DNA of 64,000 bases, taken from Plantago major. Lineage: Eukaryota > Streptophyta > Magnoliopsida > Lamiales > Plantaginaceae. The notes below the pieces were generated by a model. That model had not been told where the DNA came from. It saw only the letters and a list, made by a program, of their open reading frames with translations, and searched no databases. The DNA is taken from the NCBI GenBank assembly GCA_026545765.1, contig CM048842.1, forward strand, positions 33,300,370 through 33,364,369. Reading direction: 5' to 3'. The position numbers and the translations under genes were made by a program. Positions 10,893 through 22,965 of this stretch are shown here, in pieces (position 1 is the first letter of the stretch; each line of letters starts with the position of its first letter).

Positions 10893-11139
10893 GTCGATGG
10901 TGCGAATGATAACATGAAGGCTCTTACCTTCTCAACCACTCTTACCCGATGACTCCATCAAGTCTTAGGTGGACATCATCACGCTCTTCCTAAAAAGGTT
11001 TGAGAAGGCAAAAGAAGATGAGGTCAGTGGAGCACTTAGCAAAAATCATCTAAGGAAGGCAGGATAGGACCACGCCCTAGGGACAATCCCCGGACCACGT
11101 CCTAGGCACCATATCCTAGGCTCCCTAAGGCCGGATAAG

Positions 11140-12245
11140 GTCGGACCATCTCCTCGGAGCTGGCTCTTACCAAGTCCTCGGTCCAGGTTCTTACCATGGC
11201 CTCGGACCAGGTCCTTACCAAGTCCTCGGAGCAGGTTCTTACCATCTCCTCGGAGTAGGTCCTCACCATCTCCTCGGAGTCAGTCCTCACCGTCGCCTCG
11301 GACCCGGTGCTTACCATCTCCTCGGAGTCGGTCCTCACCGTCGCCCCGGACCCGGTTCTTACCATCTCCTCGGAGCAGGTCCTCATCATCTCCTCGGAGT
11401 CGGTCCTCACCGTCGCCTCGGACCTGGTTCTCACCATCTCCTCGGAGCAGGTCCTCACTGTCTCCTCAGAGCAGGTCCTCACCATCTCCTCGGAGCACGT
11501 TCTTACCATCTCCTCGGAGCAGGTCCTCACCATCTCCTCGGAGCCGGTCCTCACCGTCGCCTCGGACCCGATTCTTACCATCTCCTCGGAGCAGGTCCTC
11601 ACCATCTCCTTGGAGTCGGTCCTCACCGTCGCCCCGGACCCGGGTCTTACCATCTCCTCGGAGCAGGTCCTCACCATCTCCTCGGAGTCGGTCCTCATCA
11701 TCGAGAACCAGGTCCTCACCGTCTCCTCGGAGCAGGTCCTCACCATCTCCTCGGAGCAGGTTCTTACCATCTCCTCGGAGCAGGTCCTCACCATCTCCTC
11801 AGAGCCGGTCCTCACCGTCGCCTCGGACCTGATTCTTACCATCTCCTCGGAGCAAGTCCTCACCATCTCCTCGGAGTCGGTCCTCACCGTCGCCTCAGAC
11901 CCGATTCTTAATATCTCCTCGCAGCAGGTCCTCACCATTTCCTCAGAGTCGGTCCTTACCGTTGCCTCGGACCCGATTCTTACCATCTCCTCGGAGCAGG
12001 TCCTCACCATCTCCTCGGAGTCTGACCTCACCGTCGCATCGGACCCGGTTCTTACCATCTCCTCGGAGTCGGTCCTCACCATCTCCTCGGAGTCGGTCCT
12101 CACCGTCGCCCCGGACCCGGTTCTTACCATCTCCTCGGAGCAGGTCCTCACCATCTCCTCGGAGTAGGTCCTCACCATCTCCTCGGACCAGGCTCTTACC
12201 ATGTCCTCGGACCCGGTTCTTACGATATCCTCGGAGCGGGTCCTT
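11140..12245. repeat. 24-bp minisatellite, about 45 copies
   Basis: Tandem units close to GTCCTCACCATCTCCTCGGAGCAG with variants (GAGTCG, GACCCG, ACCGTCGCC). Because 24 is a multiple of three, several frames stay open: plus-strand VLTISSEQ repeats (11307-12167), minus-strand MVRTCSEE repeats (11102-12202), plus-strand RSSPSPRS and minus-strand GDGEDLLR repeats at the right end. No start context or flanking domain supports a protein, so I treat the array as a repeat within the retroelement, not as a gene. Confidence 0.85.
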
Positions 12246-12339
12246 GACCATGTCTTAGAGATCGCGTCCTAAGGTCAGACTACGTCCTCCGGACCAACTA
12301 AGTGAGACACTCATCGTGCTACAAACATCCGACTCTTTC

Positions 12340-12450
12340 TACCAATTTGGCTAGGACAGCCTCCTACTGCCAAAGTGGCTAGGACCGTCTCCAACGCCAA
12401 AGTGGCCAGGACAAGTCTCCAACCACCAGAGTGGTTAGGACAAGCATCAT
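12340..12450. repeat. Short tandem repeat of about 31 bp
   Basis: Four degenerate units around CCAAAGTGGCTAGGAC (TTTGGCTAGGAC, AAGTGGCTAGGAC, AAGTGGCCAGGAC, GAGTGGTTAGGAC). Non-coding filler of the retroelement. Confidence 0.6.
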
Positions 12451-12854
12451 ACACCTTTAGCTGCACAACCAAAAGTGAGGCCAACTCCATAAGCTTAAAA
12501 GCAAGGAGATACTTTCAAAGGTTGGGATTTGTTTATTTCGAATCCCGATCTCCAATTTCGCTGGCTTCTCTTAAAATGGAGAACCGAAAATAATGCTCTA
12601 CATTTTTTGATGAAAGAGTAAGTATTTTGACTTAACTTGAAATCATCATTTACCATACATTCACATTCATTGCATCATTCATTCATTCATCATACACGCA
12701 CACATCATTTATCAATGCTTCAATTACTATACAAGCGTGCATGACTCGTCAATGATATGTTTCCGATTAATAAGGGGGTCCGACACCCTCAAAATTATAT
12801 AAGCCCGATCGTCTCGGCATAAGTACTTCAAGATAAGCCCGACCGTCTCGGCAT

Positions 12855-13175
12855 AACACGGACTCTCGTCCGTTCGGATGTCCTCCTTCGGACCATCCCG
12901 AAAAACCGGTTGTCATAAAAAGATAACACCCCATCCCTCTTACGAATGGATGAGTTATCCACTCACACGGACTCTCGTCGTTCAGATGTCCTCCTTCGGA
13001 CCATCCCGAAAAACCGGTTGTCATAAAAAGATAAACACCCCATCCCTCTTACGGATGGATGAGTTATCCACTCACACGGACTCTCAACCGTTTGGACGAC
13101 CTCTCTCGGACCATCCATAAACACATGTTGTTTTGGAGATCACAAGCCACCGCTCTTACTGATGGATAAGTTGTC
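12855..13175. repeat. Tandem repeat of about 110 bp, nearly three copies
   Basis: Two good copies start CACGGACTCTCGTC and contain GATGTCCTCCTTCGGACC, CCGAAAAACCGGTTGTCATA and GGATGAGTTATCCACTCA. A third, more diverged copy begins near 13076. The overlapping open frames are products of the repeat. Confidence 0.75.
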
Positions 13176-13289
13176 CAAAGACATATGTGAATGTTGACAA
13201 TTTTTGCGGACGCCAAGTCTAAAGTTTCAAAAGCAAAGTTTGCAGGAGCTACAAAAATAGACAAGAAGAAGACATTAACAAACAAGCTT

Positions 13290-15260
13290 CAAGCTGTTTC
13301 ACTCTTTTTGGTATGAAACAAAAGAGATGGAATTAAAGCCCCTATGTCAAATGCTATACATATCCAAACAAAACTGATAGCTTCCGACAAAGCAACAACA
13401 ACATCACTCTTGAGAATTACAAGTGCTGAATAGAAAGTTATTATCAGAGCAAAATAGTTAACTAAACTCGGAACAATCCAGTGAGCTTGAGCAAGATCCA
13501 GATTGATCGGTTTCGGAGCACCAATTCGGAATAGTTTCGGAGCACAACAGTAAGCTCGGGATAGAGATTCGGATTGGACCAGTAGGAGCGGAACAGAACA
13601 ACGCTTCGGAACTGTAGCCGATCCGGACTTGTAGACTCTCACCACGAAATTCACGGACTCGAGCAACAGCAAAATGCTTCGGAACTGTAGCAAATCCGGA
13701 CTGCACGCTTCGGACAAGAACATGAAGAGAGAGATCCAACTTATTCTCATAAAAAAGCAAACAGATCACTTTGACCAAATCCGGAGCAGATCCGCACCTT
13801 GGATGACCTGAACCATAACAGAGTAACGGATCGAAGAAGGCAGCCTCGAACTAAGATCCAAACTGCTAGCTCCGAGCAAAAAGCACAGATTCGGACTTTC
13901 CGACAAGACCTACAAGTTCAACCAGAAAAACGTCAAGATCCAGCTTGAAAAAAAAAAAATTACAAGTTACAGTATCAATTTAAAAAGTTACTGTAGCTAC
14001 GGACTTACTGTAGCAATCCGAACAAGCACATCCGAACCACATGACTTGGACATCACAAAAGGCCAAAACAGAGACAAACAAGAACGGAACCAGTACCGGT
14101 GCAACAAATCTGGATCTGTGAGTAACAAAAGTCGAATCCGGAACAGTGGTTGCGAAGGACAGGAACAGAGAGCAGATCCGGACTCGCACTTTCCTAGACT
14201 GGAGTTTGTTACAGAATAGCACAACTGGGAGATTTCGCCTGAGCAGCCAAGGCCATTTCTTTTGCCTTGAACCGAACAACATTTTCCGCGGCCAGATCTT
14301 GCTTAAGCACAAGAGTCAACTGCTCCAATTACGCCTCAACCCAGTCCCACAATTATTGCGTCAACATAAATAGCGATTCGTACTCAAAACTTGAAAGAGC
14401 TGTGGAACCCATATTCGGACTCAAGTTGGGGACAGCGATAACAGAGAAACTCGGAATAGATTCCAAAACTCAGATTCAACAGCTTTGGAGTAGACGAATC
14501 CAAGATTCGGCCTGTAGAAATCTTGGACTAAAGCTTCGTATTAGAGAAGCTTCGAACTGAGGAGAAGAAACCGAACAAAGGCTCGGACTCAACTGACGAG
14601 ACGATGCACGCAACATTCAAGATTCGCAAATTCCGCCATTGCTACTTCGGACAAAAAGTTTCGGACTCTAGCTGCTTCGGACGGAACAAGAAGATTAAGA
14701 ACAATAGCTCCAGATCTGAAACGAGATTCGGATTGTAGAGCTTGGAACTCGAACAACAAGAACAATAACTTCGGACTGAACTTCGGACCGGAGAGCTTGA
14801 ACAAGAAGAGACGAACAGCTTCCATTTCGGATTAAACGCATTTCGGAACAGAGCCGGATTGGGAGAACAATGGCGGATCCATGGCTCGGATTCGGCAAAA
14901 CAAAACTTCATCGGACCAAGACTGTAGCAGCAGATCCGGATCCGAATCTTGGAAGAACGGACCCAAGATTTACACATACGGAACAAAGCACAACGGAAAC
15001 AAAGAGCGGGCTCTCGGACCAGAACATAGCCAGCAAATTCAGATCTGGCACATCAGAACAGCTCCAGAGCACTTCGGACTGCAGCACCTCGGAATAGTAA
15101 ACTCCGAACTCGAAAAACAGAAACCCGAACAAAACTCGCCATCACCTCCCTCTTCGACACCGTCCGCTCCTCCCCGACTTCTTCCGCTGCCCATGGCACC
15201 ATCTCCCGCTATCTCCGCTCCGCTTCCCCGACGTCACCGACCAGTCAGCCCTTAGTGGAC
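13290..15260. repeat. TTCGGA-rich non-coding interior of the gypsy-like element
   Basis: Almost every few tens of bases carry TTCGGA, TCCGGA, CTCGGA or TCGGAAC, on a background of CAAGA, AACAG and AGATC words. Open frames on both strands are short and share no family features. It fills the place where pol would be in a complete gypsy element. Confidence 0.6.
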
Positions 15261-15857
15261 GAAGATCCGAGCGGAACAGCTAAGGGATTCGAAGCAGTTT
15301 GTTGTTGGTAGATTTCATATTTTGACGAAGATGGGAAAAACACCAAGATCCGGACAATACGAGAGGAAAACTATTACTATTGCGAAGAAGATGGAAGATT
15401 ACTATTTATAGTAAACAAATGGAAGAGACGAGAGCTGCTAGTATTGGGCAAAAGATGGAAGGGAAGTTTACTATTTATAGTAAAAAGATGGGAATTGAGA
15501 AATTGGAACTAAACAACACCACCTTCCAATCCCATAGCTCGCTGAACTTGATTAGTTGACCAGTTGGTGAATGTGTCTACATACGGACCCAAATGGCTAC
15601 AATAGCAACTCAAAAAAAAATTCGACATCCAAGCAACAAAATCTAGCTGGACTTGACTCCTTGGATCCGACATCCGAGCGATAAAATTTTCCAAAGTCCT
15701 AAGCCTTCACGTTTGACCCTATCTCGCTACAAATACCTCTTTTCCTACAGTCCGGGACGGGACGTCTCGGACTGTAAGAAAAGGGGGGGGGGGGAGTGAT
15801 AGAGGAAAGACAAGAGGACACGGATAAGAAAAATTTTCAAAGCTCACAAGATCGATC
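15261..15857. other. Non-coding 3' interior of the gypsy-like element
   Basis: AT-richer sequence with short repeats (GTTTACTATTTATAGTAAA type near 15408 and 15470, and paired TCCGACATCC words near 15620-15670), ending in a run of 13 G at about 15783. No coding signal seen. Confidence 0.5.
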
Positions 15858-16039
15858 GCACAAAGAAGCTCCCCGGACACTATAGTTCCACAATTATCTT
15901 CTACAAAGATACTTGGAAACTAGGGGGATATATGTTGATACAGAAATATGTCCAAGGCGTCAAAGGCATTCTAAGCTCCCCGAACACTATGGTTGCACAA
16001 CTATCTTCTACTAAGATACTTGGAAACTAGGGGGACATA
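15858..16039 (+). repeat. Duplicated polypurine tract and LTR edge
   Basis: The stretch AGCTCCCC.GACACTAT...GGAAACTAGGGGGA.ATA followed by TGTTGATACA occurs twice, at about 15866-15960 and 15975-16065. The second copy leads into the real 3' LTR. The first carries only about 25 bases of LTR start, then GTCCAAGGCGTCAAAGG. Confidence 0.75.
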
Positions 16040-16781
16040 TGTTGATACAAGAATATGTCCTTGACGTCCTAACCGCTCTGTCACGGACTACAGTCCTAAG
16101 CGGGACGTCCTAACCGCTCTATCGGACTACTGTCCTAAGCGGGACGTCCTAACCGCTCTGTCACGGACTACAGTCCTAAGTGGGACGTCCTAACCGCTCT
16201 ATCGGACTACTGTCCTAAGCGGGACGTCCTAACCGCTCTATCACAGACTACTGTCCTAAGCGGGACGTTCTAACCGCTCTGTCACGGACTACAGTCCTAA
16301 GCGGGAGGTCCTAACCAAACCAACATATTGGGCCATAGACCTATCAAGACATTGGGCCATGGGCCTAATAGAGCATTGTTGGCACGATCTGAGCCTGACA
16401 CTTGGCGCGATCTTGTGAGTCCTCCCTTTCTCAAGGGAAACCTATAAATATAGACATATCCTCATGATGCAAAGTAAGTGAAGTCTTCTTCTCAGACTCT
16501 TACCTTCCCAACTATTATACAGAGTAGATCATCAGTCTCTCTTGAGTAAAGTCTCGGACCGGTTTGACACTTAGCAAACCGGGTCTACGGTCCTAACCCC
16601 CCTCCAAGCTACTTGTGCAGGTCCTTACGCATCGCCTCTTACCAGTACGACGGTTCTTACGGGCTCTTACTCTTTGGTTCTTACAAGCAAGGGGGTTCTT
16701 ACTCAAAGGTGGTCTAGGTACTTAGAGTGAAGGAAAGCAAGGGAAATTCATTAAGTGGTTGGGGGACTTTTACCCTCAACA
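16040..16781 (+). repeat. 3' LTR of the gypsy-like element
   Basis: 742 bp, starting TGTTGATACAAGAATATG after the tract AGGGGGACATA and ending CCCTCAACA before GTGAT. It holds six hairpin units against five in the 5' LTR, which accounts for most of the length difference. Confidence 0.88.
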
Positions 16782-17020
16782 GTGATAAGAGTATTTGGTA
16801 TAAAGTATGACTAGATAAGCACAATAGATTTGTTTTCGTGCTCTTAGTGCTTACGCGATAGATGCTCTGACCTACCTTAACCCATGCTGCTTTGATGAGT
16901 AGGTATGCTCGCTACACCAATAGATTGTCCTGTATATTGTGTGAACACTGCTACCCATAAGTCTTTTTATGTTATCAGCACGAATATGATTTGTGGTACT
17001 CACCTCTGTTTTGAAGCCTT
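16782..17020 (+). repeat. Gypsy-like copy B, second piece
   Basis: Resumes copy B after the LTR element (GTGATAAGAGTATTTGG, compare GTGATAAGAGAGTACTTAG at about 4365). It contains the intact site corresponding to the CACTA insertion in copy A, near 16905. Confidence 0.6.
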
Positions 17021-18600
<1,580 letters not shown>

Positions 18601-19304
18601 CCTCTCATTAACCCCTCTGAAAGCTTTTTGAGCCTTCTTATGAAACTCCACCAAATATATCCCACACATGCTTCATATAAGCGGTAAACCTCTTCCACTG
18701 CCAAGCTTACAACGAAGAAAATAAGCAACAAGTTCCAATATATGGAGGAGAATCATGATTTGATCATGATTGAGAAATTGGTTTTGGTGAAAGTAGAGAA
18801 GAAAACCCCAACCCTAGATCAAGAAATTGGTTTGGGGGGACGTGAAAGAGAAACATCATTGAAAGGCAACCATTGTTGGCCCTAGTTCTATATTACTGTT
18901 ACTAAAAATCACTAGGTGCTTGCTCAAAAAAATAAAGAAAAAAGGCGTACAAAATAAAAAAAAATCCAAGTTACTTGAAAAGTCTCAGAGTGGATGTATG
19001 GTCCTTGTGATCACCGTTATGCGTGTTGGGCATGTTACAAATACTACCCACATACCGGTGTGGCCTAAAAATATACATGTACGTGAGGGTTGATGGCATG
19101 TATACCAAACCAGCATACACAAAATTGTGGAATTCGATAAAATAGACAATATCAAAAAAATTGAGACAAAAATAGCCCGAGGATGGCCAGCAAAAAAATA
19201 TGAGTCGATAAAACGATTGCAAAATTATTATGTCAAAAAAGAAAAAGATAAAAAGATAAAATAAAAAATAAAGGAGCAAGTATGTGTGAAGTAAGTAGTG
19301 AAGC
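18601..19304 (+). repeat. Gypsy-like copy B, third piece
   Basis: Homologous to 7035-7690 of copy A (shared CCCCTCTGAAAGCTTTTTGAG, CCAAGCTTA.AACGAAG and GGTGTGGCC). Non-coding; the minus-strand frame at 18971-19306 is AT-rich and unsupported. Confidence 0.55.
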
Positions 19305-20228
19305 AATTACACCTGTTATCTTGCATCTGAATACCCATTAGTTCAGCAATTACATCTGGATCCTTTTTAATATTTTAGGGTTAACCAACTTACAACTTGA
19401 TTCTCCTTATTGACAAAACAAACATGCCATTATCTTCTTTCTTTACATTATTAGGTTTTAACTCAAAGCTCTCCACATAGAAACATTGTGGAAAATAATT
19501 TTTGTTCGTAATATTGTTGACCAATTTTTTTCGTTAAAATAAAAAAATGATTTTAAAAATATAAAAAATTACAAAAGTTAATTAAGTAAAAGTAAATGAT
19601 TTAAAAATAAAAAAGTTATGAAAAATAATATTTGTTCATTTATTATTATTTGGGAAACACGAATTGTTCGTTTATTTTGACTTGTTCGTTGCTCTTGTTT
19701 GTCGTTTTTGTTCTTGTTCTGGTTTGGGCAACACGAATTTGTTCGTAATTAGTGTTCGTTAAAATTATGTTCATAAATTTTGTTCGTGATGTTTGACAAT
19801 TTTTGTTTGCTTGTAGTTCAACATAAAGAACAATTATTATGATTTGACTAATCTATCTCCATGATCGTGTAAGAATAATTACGCGGTTTTTGGATTTTAC
19901 AAAGTTTTAGATTTTACAGGGACTTACTTGAGGTTTTTTGAAAGGATTGTCCTTTGAAAATCATATGAGCCCTAGGGACTTGTACTGCAATTTCGAGGTT
20001 CTTATTAATTAAAGAAATGCCATCCATACTTTAAAACAAGTATTAAGTTCTAGAAATTTTAAGTTGTCCCTCAACCTTCTCATATTTATAGGTTTGACAT
20101 ATGTAATAATTGAAATTTGACCCCAAAATGTTTAAAAACTGAAATGGGATCCTCCTAAAAAATTTAAAATAGCCCAGGATCTAGATTTTTTAAACTACAA
20201 GTTAATATTTTAAATGTTTTATAATATA

Positions 20229-21584
20229 CTCCATCCGTTTCACTAAAAGTGTAACAATTATGTTGGACACAATTTTTAAGAAAAATATGTGGTCCCCAAA
20301 AGTATGTGGTTAAGAATGAGTAAGAGATATTAACTGAGTGGAAAAGTACACGTGGACCAAAAAATGTGTGGTTAAAAATGAATTTTATTATGAAAGTAAT
20401 TTCTTTTTCTTTTTTGGAACAAAGATCATTTTCATTCCAGTGGACAAAATAAGTACATCGTCTCAACTCTAGATTCGAACAGCTTTAAAAGCCAAGTAAC
20501 AAAACACAAACAAAATTAAACTAACAGACAAAACTTACACAGTAGGCAGCAAAGGGAGAGAAGGGCAAACAACAAGCAGCTTCTTGTCACTTGAACAACG
20601 ACCAACATCTCTCTGTATCACACTACGAAAAATCTGATTCGCAGTTTTAGAAGCGTCTTAGAAAATGCATGCATTCCTCTCCAACCAAATAACATAGATC
20701 AGCTCAGTAACTAAGACCTTGAAGAATCTGTTCCGATGAGATTTCCCTTTAACTTTCAAACAAAGCTGCAGCATGATATCATTCCAAGAACCTGTGAAAG
20801 AAGGTAAACCATACCATCGTAACAAGGAGGCCCAAACTCTCCCAATAACACAACTGAAGAAAAGGTGATCATGGTTCTCATTGGCAGTCTGACAGAAAAT
20901 GCAAAGCTCATCCACCTGAATATGAATATGGAACTTTTGTAACCTATCCTTGGTAGCTAGTCGTGACCATAGAGCTTGCCATTAGCCCAGGGAGTGACTC
21001 TATTATTAAGCACCAATTTCTTCCATTGTACAGATGGTACAACAGGTCTGATAAGGCCATATGTTTTCCGTCGATCAAAAGTAGTAGCATCCATAATGAG
21101 ATCCCATTCTCCAGTTCCAAGCAGAAAATCTTTACACTTAACCCATTTCTTGTATAGAACAAAAGACTGTATAGGAGCCACCAACTAAGAGAGCTCATGC
21201 CCTTTCACATAAAATTCATGCAACCACTTAACCCAAAGCTTCTCAGCTTTGTTCTGTAGTGCCCATAAAAACTTCAAGAAAGAGAGCTTATTCCAGCTAG
21301 GTAAGTGCACCAACCCAAGGCCTCCTTCAGCCCTAGTCCGACAAATAGAATCCCATGCCACAAGAGATTTCCTACAATCCCCAGCCAATCCAGTCCACAT
21401 AAATTTCCTACATATAGTCTCCATTGCCTTCATGACTTTTTTGGGGAAGAAGAAGATCTGACACCAATAATTCTGGATAGCACATAGCACACTTATGAAA
21501 GTAATTTTCATAAAAGGAAATGTAACACTTTTAGTGAAACGCGCAAAACGGAAAATTGTTACACTTTTAGTGAAACGAAGGGAC
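20229..21584. mobile_element. Stowaway-like MITE interrupted by a LINE
   Basis: The left terminus CTCCATCCGTTTCACTAAAA and right terminus TTTTAGTGAAACGAAGGGAC are inverted repeats. Each is flanked by TA (20227-20228 and 21585-21586), the Stowaway target. Further inward the complementary GTGTAACAATT/AATTGTTACAC confirms the pairing. Without the LINE the MITE would be about 250 bp. Confidence 0.85.
20403..21492 (-). mobile_element. 5'-truncated LINE, 3' part of reverse transcriptase ORF
   Basis: Flanked by a 15-bp direct repeat TTATGAAAGTAATTT (20388-20402 and 21493-21507), and starting on the plus strand with a T-rich run, the complement of a poly(A) tail. Minus-strand frames (21511-21185, 21184-20957, 20915-20658) encode pieces of a LINE ORF2 C-terminus. 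These include MKAMETICRKFMWTG and the zinc-binding region CIFCQTANENHDHLFFSC (zf-RVT type), followed by LIYVIWLERNA. Frame breaks show it is dead. It lies inside the MITE above. Confidence 0.85.
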
Positions 21585-21833
21585 TAAATTATGAAAAAAT
21601 CAATTACATTTAAGTCCACACGTCATCAATAAGTTAAGGTTGTTTAGCTATTTCTAAAAGTTGATAATTGAAAGAGGGGCAAAAATGGCTTTTCCAGGTT
21701 TAAATTTGCCAAAAGTCAAATTCGTGGACTAATATGTAAATATTTTTTATCGGACTGGACTTGGATGCTATTTTTGATATAATGGGTACCATCTGTAATA
21801 ACAAAATCTAAGAGGGGATCCAGATGTAATTTA

Positions 21834-22320
21834 CCTTATTTGTGATGATGAAGAAGGAGATGGAAATGTCATTACAAGAAGGAACTCGGTGTCCGAAAGG
21901 ATAAGTCCCCCTGAAGTTAATTTTTTATGCCATATTCATCTTTGATGATACTTAGCAACTTTCCTCTTTATTATCCTACCTACTTTACTTACCGAGCCAA
22001 CCTAAGTACTAATTGGATATGTGCCTTGACTTGTGGGAGTAGGATTGCACAACATTGTCGCGAGGTGATGAACTTATTATATGCTTTTAAGGACATTGGG
22101 TTACACTTGTAACCGCTGGTTGCAGTGAGTATTGCTTGATTGTTATTTGTTTGATGTGGAGTGATCTGAGCTCAGATTAAGTGAGTTAGTGGAGTATGAA
22201 ACCTTAAAGATTAATTGCTTATCTATGTCATGGTTTATGCACTTTACTTATTTCATAGTCACTTCTTGATTATCGTTATTTACCTTACTCAAGGATGAGC
22301 AAGAAACTGGTTTGGGGGCG
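21834..22320 (+). repeat. Gypsy-like copy B, last internal piece with polypurine tract
   Basis: Homologous to 7700-8175 of copy A. It ends GAGCAAGAAACTGGTTTGGGGGCG, a purine-rich run directly before an LTR beginning TGATGTGACC. GTTTGGGGG followed by TGATG is the usual polypurine tract/LTR junction of Athila-like elements. Confidence 0.6.
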
Positions 22321-22965
22321 TGATGTGACCATGAAATGTGTGTTTTTACCTACTTTCAAACCCTCGTTTTTTGTCAAATATTCAATATTTACATCATATT
22401 ATGACCAAACACCAACTGCTTGTGTAATTTGTAGGGCGTGATTGCGTTTTCGGAGAATTGCACAATTTCCGGTGTCAAAATGTCATATATATGCGAAATC
22501 GAGGAAAATAAGGAAATACGATGATTTGTCCGTACACTGAGTTCGAGGATTCCAATCAAGGCACATGACCTACCGATGTGAAGATTATTTAAAATTCTAA
22601 AACATTGTAGAAGTCCAATTTTCGAGAAAACGAAGTTACGAAGTCCGAAATCAAACCGCAAGACAAAACAGAAAACAAAAGGCGCAGCAAGGTAATTGCG
22701 GCCACAAGGTGGCCGCCAGTGGCTCACAACGGTCACCTTTCTCGGTCCGTCAGGCCAAAGCCCACCATTCTAACCTTCTTATTCATCATGGGCGGCCAGA
22801 GCTCGAAATTTATAGTATAAATAAGTGTGTTGGGGTCTCATAATCACACATCGCGATTAAAAGCAGCTGTCTTGAGAGAGAACCAGTTCTTGGGGAAGTG
22901 AAACCCTAAAACAGCAAAATCCTGGATGTCAGCAACCTGGAAAAGAAAACAGTTGGTCCAGACAA
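22321..22965 (+). repeat. 3' LTR of gypsy-like copy B
   Basis: Starts TGATGTGACCATGAAATG after the polypurine tract. It includes a TATA-like AGTATAAATAAG near 22815 and GGGGTCTCATAATCA, and matches the inverted LTR at 8412-9149. The right end is not defined by a clear CA and duplication; the boundary is approximate. Confidence 0.55.

Larger units (their letters stand above)
9526..16781 (+). mobile_element. Complete LTR retrotransposon lacking pol (LARD-like gypsy)
   Basis: Two LTRs (9526-10221 and 16040-16781) start TGTTGATACAAGAATATG and end CCCTCAACA. They are flanked by an exact 5-bp duplication GTGAT at 9521-9525 and 16782-16786. A primer-binding-like TTGGCGCCGTCTGTGGGA follows the 5' LTR and a purine tract AGGGGGACATA precedes the 3' LTR. 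Such a primer site is usual in Tat/Retand-type gypsy elements. Between the LTRs there is only a degenerate gag-like piece, a long minisatellite, other tandem repeats and TCGGA-rich sequence. I found no protease, reverse transcriptase, RNase H or integrase motif. It would therefore need proteins from another element to move. Confidence 0.9.
19305..21833. mobile_element. TIR transposon carrying nested MITE and LINE
   Basis: The left end has AATTACATCTGGATCC (about 19348) and the right end its complement GGATCCAGATGTAATT (about 21816-21831). On either side copy B resumes (GTGAAGCA before, TTGTGATGATGAAGAAGG after). Apart from the insertions within it, the content is non-coding. The termini resemble those of the small element in ATXR3 intron 3. 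The exact left boundary is uncertain. Confidence 0.55.

Noticed and set aside
11102..12202. 366-codon minus-strand frame as a real gene
   Set aside because: It is a 24-bp minisatellite in which several frames are open on both strands; no start context, domain or splice signal supports a gene.
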